A stretch of DNA of 64,000 nt from Sphingomonas sediminicola (GTDB lineage: Bacteria > Pseudomonadota > Alphaproteobacteria > Sphingomonadales > Sphingomonadaceae): the NCBI RefSeq assembly GCF_014489515.1, contig NZ_CP060782.1, positions 2,647,001-2,711,000 on the forward strand, given 5' to 3'. The position numbers and the translations under genes were made by a program. Each line of letters begins with the position of its first letter. The first letter of the stretch is position 1. Under the pieces are notes generated by a model. It had not been told where the DNA came from. It did no database searches and worked only from the letters and a program-made list of their open reading frames with translations. Positions 1-10,354 of the stretch are shown here, in pieces.

Positions 1-981
1 CGCTCTCTCGCAGTCGCCCTAGCCGCTCGCGATTACGGGCCTCGACCTGCTCCCGCCGGCGCTGCTCCTCCCACTGCCGCGACTGCTCCGCCCACTCCTC
101 GGCCTGCCTCAAGCCGCGTCGGAAGTTAGCCTCGCCGGCAACGACGATGCTCGCCACGATCGGCGCGATCATGGACTCGAGGTCCTTGCCCTTGTTGTCC
201 TCCCACCGAGCGACGGCTTTCCCGTCCAGGTTGGCGTTGATCACGAGTGTGAGCGGCGTGGACGCTGGCAGGTCCGGTGCAGGCCGGTCGCGTCCAAACT
301 CGCGCACTGTCCGATGCTTCACTGCGATACCGATGCTGAGCCCGACACGCGTGTCGCCTATGGTCGCCGACGCATGGATCTCGCCGTCGCGCTCGTGCGC
401 GCCGGCAGCATGTCCCTCCGCCCGAGCGCCATGAAAATCGCGTTCAGGATCCTCAAGCGCCGCTTGTCGACCGCTGACTCGAACTTCGGCGCATCCCACG
501 ACCAGCCGCTCGCAGCGAACTTCTCGCGTCGGCGCTCCTCCTGCTTGAAGAGTTGCGTCAGGCCGTGGTGGACTCGCTCGAGCTTTCTCGGGACAGCCAC
601 GCGGCCAATCGCCTCAAGCTCCTGTTCGTACAAGGCGTCGAGGTCTCCCGGTACGGCGGCCGAGGCAAACGGTCCCGAAGACGGGAGCGGCTCGACCGAG
701 TGCACGACCTCCGCAAACCGTGCATCGAGACGTACGCGCCCTGCCTCGCCGGGACGCCGCGACGCCACCTTGGGGCACTTCGGCACAGGCTTTCCGGCGT
801 GGAGCTTGTTCCAGTAGCCCTGCGGCGGGGTGATGATGCCGTGCGACTTCAAGAGCTTCTTCAGGCCCACGTCTGACACGCCGACCTTTGCCGCTAGGTC
901 ACGCATCGGCGCCGACCATGCGAAGTCCTGCAAGTCCTGGGGCAAGGCGACTAGGTCCTGGCGGCCGTGGTAGTAACTCAT
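1..981 (-). CDS. Conserved HTH-containing protein, 3' end cut by window edge, one frame change
   Basis: The N-terminal part holds a helix-turn-helix-like stretch (MRDLAAKVGVSDVGLKKLLK, residues about 26-45) followed by the PPQGYWNKLHAGKP segment that marks a common family of uncharacterised proteobacterial proteins. The ATG at 979-981 is preceded by a very strong Shine-Dalgarno, GGAAGGAGGAG. The frame breaks near 430; adding one G there joins it to a continuous frame running to position 1, which ends in an Arg/Glu-rich coiled-coil-like tail (EEWAEQSRQWEEQRRREQ), as expected for the family. Function is unknown; DNA binding is inferred from the HTH alone. It sits next to a restriction-modification module, so an accessory role in the island is possible but unproven. 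Confidence 0.6.
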
Positions 982-1077
982 GCTCCTCCTTCCCTCGGTT
1001 GCGGCGACGACGGCTACGCGCTTCCGAAACCTCGCTCAGTCGCCCTATACGGCGTCATGGTGAAAGGTGGAGCGGGC

Positions 1078-1467
1078 ATGCCGGCGGGGCACGAGGGACC
1101 GGACGTCGTCGAGCTAGATACGCCCGACGCGCTGCTCGTCGTGAGCATCAACCAGAGCTATCCGCGTCTCGGCGCGTACGATGCCGCGCGCTACGCCTGG
1201 CGAGTCTCGCCGTCGCGCGCGTCGCAGGTGCAGTACGTGCTCGCGACCAAGGACCGGACCGTGGTCGCTGTCTTCGAGCCGACCGAGTGGCGTCCCGCGA
1301 CGCGGGCGAACTTCCCCGGGTACGAGCGCGAGTTGCGAGGACGGCTGGGGTTCGTCGGGCACCCGGCGGGCGGAGACGCCGCGGCCCGCTACCTGGGGAA
1401 GCAATTACCGCCTGGCTTCCGGTTTTCCGGCAACGGCTACCGGTACGCGGGATCACTCGGCGACTAG
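1078..1467 (+). CDS. Small conserved protein of unknown function
   Basis: This 129-codon frame carries the conserved segments VVSINQSY, YDAARYAWRVSPSRA, QYVLATKD and RYLGKQLPPGFR. I recall this pattern from small uncharacterised proteins found near restriction genes, but I cannot name the family. The ATG at 1078 has an AAAGGTGGAG ribosome site seven bases upstream; an in-frame ATG at 1057 has none. It is divergent from the HTH protein on its left and converges on the glycosylase gene on its right, 19 bases from that gene's stop. No membrane segment or signal peptide is seen. Confidence 0.55.
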   Translation: MPAGHEGPDVVELDTPDALLVVSINQSYPRLGAYDAARYAWRVSPSRASQVQYVLATKDRTVVAVFEPTEWRPATRANFPGYERELRGRLGFVGHPAGGDAAARYLGKQLPPGFRFSGNGYRYAGSLGD

Positions 1468-1486
1468 CCGCAGGAGTCCTCCTCTC

Positions 1487-2253
1487 TCACCGTTTCCCAG
1501 GCGCTTCCTGCTCGGCCGTGCGGCGGAAGAAGGCGCAGTAGCGGTTCACGGGACACTCCTGGCACAGTGGCCTGCGCGCCTTGCACACGAGCGCCGCGAA
1601 ATCCAGGACCGCCCAGTTGGTCTCGCTAGGTCGCGGCCCCTCACGAACCACTTGGCCGCTGCCTGTAGCCAGGGATCGTACCTGATGTCCGCGAGCCGCC
1701 GCGGTCGAACGACCCGCTCGAGCACGCGGGCCATGTTAACATCGAGCAGCGGCGCCGCCTTCCCGTGCTGGAACATGAGCACCGCGTTCGAGACGTACTG
1801 CCCGACCGCGGGGATCCCCGCGTGCTCGGCCGGGTTCGACGGGAACTTTCCACCCGTGCCCGCGGCGTACCTTGCTATGCCGAGCAGGGAAGCCGCCCGC
1901 CTGCGCCACAGCCCGAGTGGCCTTAGGAACTCCTCGAGGTCTTCCGGCGTGGCGTCGGCGAGCTCGTGCCAGCCGGGGAACCGGTGTACGAAAGCCGGGT
2001 AAAACCGCGAGACGGCCGCCGCGGTGGTACGCTGCAACAAGACCTCGACGACGATCCTCTCGTAGGTGCCGGCCTCGTCCGCGCGCCACGGGTAGTCTCG
2101 GCCGCTCGTCGCCCACCACCGCGCGAGGTCTCCCGCGAGGCGGGTGAGCTTGGCTTTCTCTGATCGCGTCGGCGCGTCCACGTCCCTGGGCGCGCGGCGC
2201 TTCTTGCCGGACGTGGCCGCCCCGGGAGACGAAACGCTGTCCGCGAGGCTCAC
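1487..2253 (-). CDS. HhH-GPD DNA glycosylase, Mig.Mth-like (probable G:T mismatch repair)
   Basis: About 255 residues once one missing base near 1650 is restored. The YPWR segment and VVEVLLQRTTAAAV match the helix-hairpin-helix GPD glycosylases. IPAVGQYVSNAV is the hairpin with Tyr rather than the lyase Lys of endonuclease III, LLDVNMARVLERV carries the catalytic Asp, and VCKARRPLCQECPVNRYC is a C-x6-C-x2-C-x5-C iron-sulfur motif. The closest family I recognise is Mig.Mth, the thymine glycosylase encoded beside a 5-methylcytosine restriction system, rather than housekeeping MutY. GTG at 2253 overlaps the endonuclease stop (GTGA), so the two are translationally coupled. Inferred job: removing T from G:T pairs made by deamination of the methylated C, the role Vsr plays elsewhere. 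Confidence 0.8.
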
Positions 2254-3586
2254 GCGGCGAGTTCGAAGTCCAGCGGCGACTTGAACAAGAGTGGCAGGTC
2301 CGATTGCTTGATCTTGAACAGGTAGCCCTGGTCCTTCGCCGCGCCGGTCTTCGTCTCCTTGATCGTGTAGTCCAGGGTGATCACGCCGGCCTCGAGCAGC
2401 ATCGGCAACCTCGCCTCGCTGACCCCCGACGTGTACCGCGCCGTGACGTAGTGGAACTGCTCGGTCGCACCAGTTCCACGGGTATCCGCCTTCACCCAGA
2501 AGGTTTGCCCGTGCTTTTCCGCGAGGCGAGAGAAAAGCTTTTCGAACTTCCAAGTCGCGTCCCGGACGACCTGGGTCCCGTCCGTCCACGACTGGTGCAA
2601 GAAGTCGCTGCCTTGCACCTCGAGCACGAGCCCGTAGCTGTTACACGTAGAGGCGCACATCTCGTGGAAGAGCTGGTTGCGTCCCTTCTTCTCGTTAAAG
2701 CGGCCTCGCTCCCTCAGGATGGCGGTCGACCCCTTCAGCCGGCTGATGCTCCAGTCCGGGACCTGTGAAAGGATCGTTGTCCGGCCCTTCTCGTGCGATC
2801 CCTTGCGACCGGCCTTGATCTCGATGCCCTTGTAATCAGGTGCCTTGCTGCTGTTGCACTTGATGCCGAGCAGGCTCTCAAGCGTGTAGCCAACGCCTGT
2901 GTCGCCTGGCCTCATGGTGGGCACGAAACCGCGCGCAGCCACCGACTTGAGCATCGCCAACAACTCCAGTGCCTCTCGCGATAGTGGGCCTGCTGGCGCT
3001 GCACCCGCTGCACGGACATTCTTTATTGCCGCAAAGAAAGGCGACGGGGCCGCCCGGTTGGTCGACGAAGTGGAATCAAGAAGGAGCGCGGTTGCCTCGG
3101 CCGCGCTCAGCCTGGCCACCGCTTCCGGCGTGGGCCGCTCCGCGCTCCACGCGCGCCAGAACGGCGAGGCGCGGTCATCGAGTAGCAAGGGAAACTCGCT
3201 TTGCGACGTGTTGACGACGAGGAGCTTTTTGCCGGCAGCGCAGATGGCCAACAGGTCACCGGGGCCAGCAAACTTCGCCAGCGAAGCGAACCAGACGCGC
3301 GGGTCGCCCTGCTTCGTGTTGGGCCGGTACAACGACGTGCTCGTCTCGATCACCTCACCCCGCGAGAACAGGACGGTGCCGACCAGCACCTTCCCGTCCG
3401 GCCCCTGTTGCTGCCCGAGTAGTCGTGGATCCCTTGCTCGCGAAGCCAGGCGCGGACCCCGTCCGTCGCGTCCATGATGGACTTCTCAAGCCCGGTCGCG
3501 GTGGGAACGAGGAAGGCGCAGTCGATCCCGTGCCCGGCGAACACGCGCAGGGTCGCGGCGACGTCGCGGTTGGACAGGCTCAGCAC
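2250..3586 (-). CDS. Type II restriction endonuclease, MvaI/BcnI family
   Basis: About 445 residues after restoring one G near 3400. The C-terminal half has the MvaI/BcnI signature: GYTLESLLGIK, then PDYKGIEIKAGRKG, which places the catalytic D-(E)-x-K residues. The N-terminal part has GLEKSIMDAT, HDYSGQQQGPDGK and STSLYRPNTKQGDPRVWF, a region seen in long members of the family. MvaI and BcnI cut CCWGG and CCSGG as monomers; the specificity here cannot be read. The start is uncertain: GTG at 3586 fits where similarity seems to begin, with a GTG at 3598 as alternative, and neither has a strong ribosome site. It follows the methyltransferase by about 100 bases and overlaps the glycosylase by four. 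Confidence 0.8.
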
Positions 3587-3686
3587 GGAACCGTCCACGC
3601 AACGGCGGTCTCGGTGAGGGAAGCGGTGCACAACTGGCTCATTCCGCCCTGCTAGCGGGCGGACGAGCGAAGTGTCTACGGTGCCA

Positions 3687-5050
3687 TCACTTGCCGGCCG
3701 ATGATGCCTCGAGGATGCGCCTGAAGTGTTCCCCGACGCGCTCCGCCAGGCGAACCGGCACCGCGTTCCCGATCTGCGTGTATTTCGGGACCTCCCGGTC
3801 GAAGTTCCCTTCGCGGGGATTGCCTGCTCGGCGCAAGCCGCCGGTCGTCCGCTTTCCCTCGAAGCGATACCAGTCCGGGAACGTCTGCAACCGCGCCCAC
3901 TCGCGCACCGTGAGCGAGCGCGGCTGGGCGTAATGCACGTAGTCGTCGGGAAGCGACGTCGCGGTGATGCTCGGGCCTTCTTGCCCACCTCTTGGGCAGC
4001 ACGCGTTGTGCGAATTTCTTCGTGCGCGCGTGCTCGGGGATCTCGCCCTCGTTGTCGATCATGTGCCGGAATTTCTTGACGATGTTCGGGGCGTGCTTGG
4101 AGTACTCGTGGTCGGTGACCTCGCCCGAGCGCCGGTGCTCGTGTTTCGGCGCCGGGACCCTCATGGCCTCTTGCTCCGGCGTAGTTGCAGGACGCGGGTA
4201 TTCTGTCGTGACCAAGCGTCCCGGCGGGTAGACACCGGTCTCGAAGTACTTGTCCATCTTCGGATCGACCAAATCGTCGAGGAGGTCGATAAGGTCTGGA
4301 CAGTCGGAGGGCTCCGGCTTTGGCAGAAAGCCGCATTTCACCGCGTCTTCTTTCTTCGGGTCGCCCTTAAGGTCGATCATTGGATTGGCATTTGCGACAT
4401 CCTTGCGGATGCCGACGATAAGGACCCGTGGCCGGTTTTGTGGCACGCCGTAATCGCCGGCGCGGACTAGCGTCCAGCGGACGTGGTAACCCGGGATGCG
4501 CCGGAACTCCGCGAGGACGTCGTCCCAGATCCTGTGCTCGCCGTCCCTAGTCCACTTGGACGTCAATAGGCCCCGGACGTTCTCGAACAGGAAGATCCGT
4601 GGCCGCAGGCGCCGGATGATTTTCGCCATGCGCTGGTAGAGCTGGTTGGAAGGAAGGTCCTCTTGTCGACCGAGTAGGACCTACGGTGACCTATGCCGGA
4701 ATAGCCCTGGCATGGTGGTCCACCGGCAAGCAGGTCGAGAGTGCTGCCGCCCTTCCCGCTCTTCGCTTCCTTCTCTGCCGGAAATACGAGGCCGAGAGCC
4801 TCGAGGTCCGCGACCATCTTCTTCAGCCGCTCGCCCTGCAGATCGTGGGCGTCGTGACAGCGGAGGTGTGCTTGTTCGGCAAAGGGCTTGCCACCGACGA
4901 TGTGGTGCCTGTTCGCGAGGTACGTCGCCATCGCGTGCTCGTTGAGCTCGTTGACGAACACCGGCGTGAAACCGGCGTTTTCCATCCCAGCGAGAGCCCG
5001 CCGCAGCCGGCGAATAAGTCGACCATCGTCAATCCCGTAGCGTCACTCAT
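3687..5050 (-). CDS. DNA (cytosine-5)-methyltransferase
   Basis: About 455 residues after frame corrections near 4988, 4640 and 3970 (the last needs two bases). All landmark motifs are present: motif I DLFAGCGGLSLGW, motif IV GGPPCQGYSGIG with the catalytic Cys, motif VI FLFENVRG, motif VIII QNRPRVLIVGI and motif X GNAVPVRLAE. It methylates C5 of a cytosine, protecting the host from the endonuclease next door. ATG at 5050 is taken as start; ATG at 5092 is also in frame and neither has a good ribosome site. It is divergent from the DISARM-like operon, so it could also supply the self-mark that class 2 DISARM systems obtain from their own 5mC enzyme. That second role is inference from position only. 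Confidence 0.9.
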
Positions 5051-5328
5051 GATTGGCACTTGGTTCCTTGAGTCATCCGTTGAATTGACCATGGCCGGTA
5101 GTCGTGCCGAAGTCCAGGGGGTTTCCGGCCCATCGCGGATTTGGACGGGTTTGCCCGATCAGGCCACCCAATTGCACCCCGGCCGCGGCGCCGGAACGGA
5201 CCGCACCGCCTCATCAAGGCAAACGCTGATATAGAAGCGAGCGGACTTGCCGACCTTACGGTCGTTACCTAATGAAATCGGGCCGAGCTCGGGGCGTTTG
5301 ATTGATATGGCTTGGTGTGTTGGGGGCA

Positions 5329-6968
5329 ATGAGACTTATTCCGTCGCAGGTACTAAGCTGTGACTCCGCGGCGGAGCGGACGATCTTCGGCTACCTCGCT
5401 GAAATCGACTTCAGTGCGTACGATATCGGGCTCCATTCACTCAACATTGGCCACCACGAGTACAAGCGCTGGGGCGAGGCTGACTTCTTCCTAATCAGTC
5501 GCCGGGGAATACTCCTCCTCGAGGTGAAGGGCGGACGCGTCGCCTGCAAGGACGGGATCTGGGAGTTCACGAACCGCAAGGGCGAAACGAACCGGAAAAA
5601 GGAGGGGCCGGCTGAGCAGGCCAAGTCCGCCTATTTTTCTCTCGAGAAGAACTACCTGCACCCGAAATTCTACCGGGAATTAAAGGGCGTGCCTTGCGGA
5701 TGGGCCGTCGTGTTCACGGACATCCCTAGGTTCGCGAGCGACGGGTCGACGCTTTTGCCAGAGCACCCGACGAGATCACGGCCTACGAAGACGAGTGCAA
5801 GGGACACAACAGCTTCAAGAAGTTCCTTGCCGGGGCCTACGATCACTGGGCTTCGAAGCAACGCAGCCCCGTTGACCTCGCGCCCCAGACGGTAAGGGCA
5901 ATCGCCGGTTCATTGCGACCGAACTTCGAACAGGTCCCTTCTCTGAACAGTCAACTCCGCGACGTGGAGCAGCGGCTCTACCAGTTCACGGACGAGCAGT
6001 ACGAGAAACTCGACGCGATCTCCGACAACGACAGGATACTCGTGACGGGCGGGGCTGGCACCGGGAAGACCTTCGTCGCCGCCGCGTGCGCTCGCTACGA
6101 GGCAGCAGAAGGCCGCTCAGTGCTCCTCGTCACGAGAAGCCACTACCTTGCTACTTTCCTGGCGAACCAAGGTTTGCCCGAGAATGTCACCGTCGCGGCG
6201 ATCGAGGAGGTTTCGCAGTTCGTAGACGACGGGAAAAAGTGGGATGTGCTGATCGTCGACGAGGGGCAAGATCTTTGTTCCCTTGAATGTCTCGACTTGG
6301 TCGAGAGCGTTCTCGAGGGAGGCTGGGAAAAGGGTCGGTGGCGCTGGTTCGGTGATCCCAATTACCAGGTCTCGCCGAGTTTTCCTGTCGACCAGGATTG
6401 CCTTGGGTACTTGAGGATCCACGGGGTCGCTACAAGCCTCAAGAACAACATTCGGAACGCTGGGAAAATCGTCGAGGCTATCAAGCTTCTCGCAGGAGCC
6501 GACGTCGGCAAGCCGAGCAGCCGGCCCGACAGTGGCACAGTCGATCTACAATTGGTCGAAAACGAGAGCGAGATCTTGCCACAGGCCGCGTTGGCGGTCC
6601 GCAAGTGGCTGAGCAATGACGACCAGCTGCCGCGCAATTCGATCGCGCTCCTGGTCTGCAGTCCGGCGGACGCCGAAAACGCCGTCGAACTTCTGTCTGC
6701 GAAAAACGTGCGAGCGGAAGCGCTGAGCAAGAGGGCCCTGGGCGGCAAGCCACGGGATTGCGTCCTCGTCGCGACGATCGAGGACTTCAAGGGGCTCGAG
6801 CGACCGCTTGTCTGCGTCGCCGGTCTGGGAGGCCAAGATTTCGCTTCCAGCGCGTACAAGTCCATCTCGCGAGCGAACCACGCCTTGGTGCTCGTGGCCA
6901 CGCGAAGCTCGGTTACGGAACTCACCGAAAAAGCTGCTTCAGCTGGGTCGAGGCAGGGGGACAAGTGA
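5329..6968 (+). CDS. NERD-nuclease domain fused to SF1 helicase
   Basis: About 546 residues after restoring one base near 5755. Residues about 15-130 form a NERD domain: EADFFLISRRGILLLEVKGG contains the E/D...E-x-K residues of this restriction-like nuclease fold. Residues about 235-540 form a UvrD/DUF2075-like helicase with Walker A GGAGTGKT (6048-6071), Walker B VLIVDEGQD and late motifs KGLERPLVCVAGL and ISRANHALVLVAT. The ATG at 5329 begins MRLIPSQ; a run of G lies just upstream. It is the first gene of a tight operon, its TGA touching the ATG of the next gene. Inferred role: nuclease-helicase effector or processor in the DISARM-like system. NERD-helicase proteins also occur alone, so the operon place is the main argument for a shared function. 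Confidence 0.75.
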
Positions 6969-9900
6969 ATGCTGGGTAGGGACAAGATCCTCGAGGAAGT
7001 GCGAGCTAGGCTCATCGGCCCAGGCCTCGGAGAACCGGGGCCCAGCGGCACCCACGCAGACGAGATCATCGATGGTCGCATGAGCCTCGCATACATGATG
7101 GGCATGCTCTTCCCACGGGCCGAGAAAACCGCGCCTGATCTTGGCGGTGACGAGGCTGAAGATGCATCGGACGAAGACGCGGAAGATCCTCTCAGCATGT
7201 CGAATGCCATGCTCCCTTCTGCCATGGGCATGTCACTGTGCGTCGCCCGGGGCAGCAGGATCAGGATCAAGGTCGAAGCCGCGGTTTATTCGCCTTTAGA
7301 AGAGGGCGAGGAAGCCAGCAGGGAAAGCCGCGAGAACGTTCCCGTTGTAGAGCCAGGCTCCCGTGAAAATGCGCAGGCAGCCGATGTTGCCGTTGAGACC
7401 TTGCCGGAAGAAACTAGCGAGCGTTCCCAGGGCAGGCGTAACCAGCGGTGGCAACGTCGCAAACTGGAGCCTTCGGTCCACGAGGTAGGTGCAGCAGGGC
7501 TCGAGCCGGCCGCGATCCTCGAGCAACGAGCTATCCTCGAGGTCCTTTCCAGGACACTGCCGGATGACGACGTTCTACTTACGATAAGCGTCTCTAACTC
7601 TGGCGAGGCGAAGCACGCCAGGTCGAGCGAACAGACGCTCTACCAAGTCTCGATCCTGGCAGAGGCCGTCGAGGGCCAGGTCCTCAAGTACCCGGCAGCT
7701 AGGTACGTGCCTCCTACCGACGAAGAGCGTGAGCTTCGCGTTATCTATGGTGAGCAAAGACCCTACGCCGTCGGGCACGGCGTTGCGACCGACTGGAAGG
7801 TCGATGATGGCCGTTGCCCCTGGGTCAAGACCGAGGCCCTTCCCACCGCACACGTCTGGCGACCGGTATTCGACAACCTGTCGGTGTCCAAGGACGGGGT
7901 GCAGCACACTTTCCCGGACGAAGAATTGTTCAGGGTTGCGCCGTTGGCGAGCGGAGAGCTGAGCGGCGACGAGCTGACTACGCGGCTGACCGGGCTCGTC
8001 GACTTCTATGACGAGTGGATCGCCAGCCAAGCGGAGATCTCGATCGATGGTGAGCTGGCGAGCGATGCCGAGAGGATGCTGCGGCGATGCCGTCGTAGCG
8101 CCGAGCGGATGCGGCAGGGCATCGAGATTCTCCGTGGCGACCAGGATGCCGCTCGCTGCTTCATGCTAGCAAACCGCGCGATGCTCATGGCCATGTCACA
8201 CTCGGCGCGAGCGTCAGGGCGCGGCAGGAAGGACGGCTTGCAAGGGCCATTCGCCCTGGGAAAGGCGGATACCGACGCGATCGATTATTTTCAAAACACG
8301 GCCAAGTGGCGCCCATTCCAGTTGGCCTTTTTTCTACTCGTGCTCCCGTCCTCGCCGGAGAGGAACTACCCGACAGGGACCTCGTCGATGTCATCTGGTT
8401 TGCTACGGGCGGCGGTAAGACCGAGGCGTACCTCTTCGTCTCGGCCTTCGAGCTTTTCCGGCGGCGTATCGTCGAGGGAAAGGCAGGCGGGGGACCGGCG
8501 TAATCAATCGTTACACGTACCGGTTCCTGACCGCGGACCAGTTCCAGCGCACCGCCGGCATGATCTGCGCCATGGAAATGATCAGGCGGGAAGTAGCCAC
8601 GAATGGTGACAATTCCCTGGGTGACGACGAGTTCTCGATCGGGCTTTTCGTCGGTGGAGAAGTAAGCCCAACTCCTTCGCGGGCAGCGAGGACGGTGCCC
8701 TTGCGCCGACGCAAGAACTGCTCGACGCGGCTCGCCCTCGCGACGTCAATCCCTTTCCAATCGAGAGTTGCCCCTCGTGCGGGACACTGCTCGTGCCCGA
8801 GAGTAGGAAGGCGAAGCCGGATGGTAGCGCGGACGAGTCTTACTACGGCTTCCTCGCCACTGCGAATAGCTTCGTGACGCGGTGCCCGGAAGAAGACTGC
8901 GCGTTTCACGAGGCCTTGCCCGTCTACTTCATCGACGAGCAGTTGCTCCGCGCGCCACCCTCGTTCCTGCTCGGGACTATCGACAAGTTCGCGATGATTC
9001 CTTGGAAGGAAAACGGCGGTGCCTTGCTCGGTGTTGGCACCGACCGTTCTCCGCCGTCGCTCGTGATCCAGGACGAGCTTCACCTGATATCCGGCCCCTG
9101 GGCACCCTCGCCGGGATTTACGAGGCCGCGTTCGAGACGGTGATGGCCACCCATGGGAAGCCGCCGAAAGTCATCGCCTCGACGGCGACGATCAGGAATG
9201 CCTCGGTCCAGTGCCGCAGGATCTACGGCCGGCCTTCGGCCGTGTTCCCCTCGCCCGGCTTGCGTGCAGAAGACTCGTTTTTCTCGAAGCTCGACACCGG
9301 GAACAAGCAGCGTTCGCGTCTCTACGCCGGAGTCATGGCGCAGGGACTTCGCTCGACGGTCGCTGCCTCGTGGACAATGGCCACGCTGCTGCAGTCCTCC
9401 TACGAGCTCGCTGAGAAGGGAGGTCTTTCGATCGACGAGACGGATTCTTACTGGACGCTGGTTGCTTACCACAACAGCAAGCGAGAGCTCGGCCGGATCG
9501 TCAATGCGACGCGGGACGAGATCCCGACGAGGATGAAAGTCTATGCCTCGGACGAGCCGCTCGAGCGACCCTCCAACTTCGACATCTTGGAGCTGAAGGC
9601 GCACGCGGAGACGCCCGTTCCAAGGGCAAGGCAGCTACTGGCGCGCCGACATAGCCCGGAGCAGCCTGCGATCGATGTCGTGCCTTGTACGAACATCATA
9701 TCGGTTGGCGTGGATATCGATCGCCTTGGCCTGATGATGGTCAACGGGCAGCCGAAGCTCAGTGCAGAATACATCCAGGCGACGAGCCGCGTCGGACGAG
9801 GCGTAGTGCCCGGCCTCGTGGTGGCCTCCTATTCGCCGAGCAAGCCGAGGGATCGCTCGCACTACGAGGCGTTCCGCGATTACCACGAGCGCTTTTACAG

Positions 9901-10354
9901 CTTCGTGGAACCGACCAGCGTGACGCCCGGGGCGCTGCCGGCAATCGAGCGCGGACTCCATGCCGCGTTGGTGACAGTGGTTCGGCACGGAGCTGGACTA
10001 AAACGGAACTCTGCCGCCAACCAATTTGACCCGTCTCGCCCTTCGATAGCGGCTGCGATCAAACGTCTCGAGCAGCGACTCTTGGATGCCTATGACGGCG
10101 AGCAAGAAGCCGAAGAAAGGGAGCGCATCTCGAGCAAGTTGGCCGAGAAAGTCGCCGAATGGGCAGGCTGGGCCCGCTCGGTCGAGGGGCTGCAATACTG
10201 TTTCGCGAGCCAGCAAAGGCGCCCGCATCTCCTGGTTCGCTATGACAATAAGAAAATAGACGGAGCCGGCTGGTTCACGCTGCAATCGATGAGGCACGTC
10301 GACAAGGAAATCATACTGGAGGACGTCGGCATTGCCCAAGCCAAGCATTCGTAG
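6969..10354 (+). CDS. drmA: DrmA-like SF2 helicase of a DISARM-type defence system
   Basis: The gene needs four single-base corrections, near 8351, 8497, 8665 and 9103, each in a run of C or G, and then reads 1129 residues. The N-terminal region (RARLIGPGLGEPG, DGRMSLAYMMGMLFP) is that of DrmA-type proteins. Helicase motifs follow: WFATGGGKTEAY (motif I), FLTADQFQRTAGMI, LGTIDKFAMIPW, VIQDELHLISGP (motif II), IASTATIRN (motif III), and SVGVDIDRLGLM plus YIQATSRVGRG (motifs V and VI). CPSCG and CPEEDC suggest a zinc ribbon inside the helicase core. DrmA acts with DrmB in restricting unmethylated phage DNA. ATG at 6969 has AGGGGG nine bases upstream. The stop lies inside the start of drmB, so expression is coupled. 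Confidence 0.8.

Noticed and set aside
6362-7270. A 302-codon Ser/Ala-rich minus-strand frame
   Set aside because: It is antisense to the NERD-helicase and drmA coding sequence and has the composition of a shadow frame.
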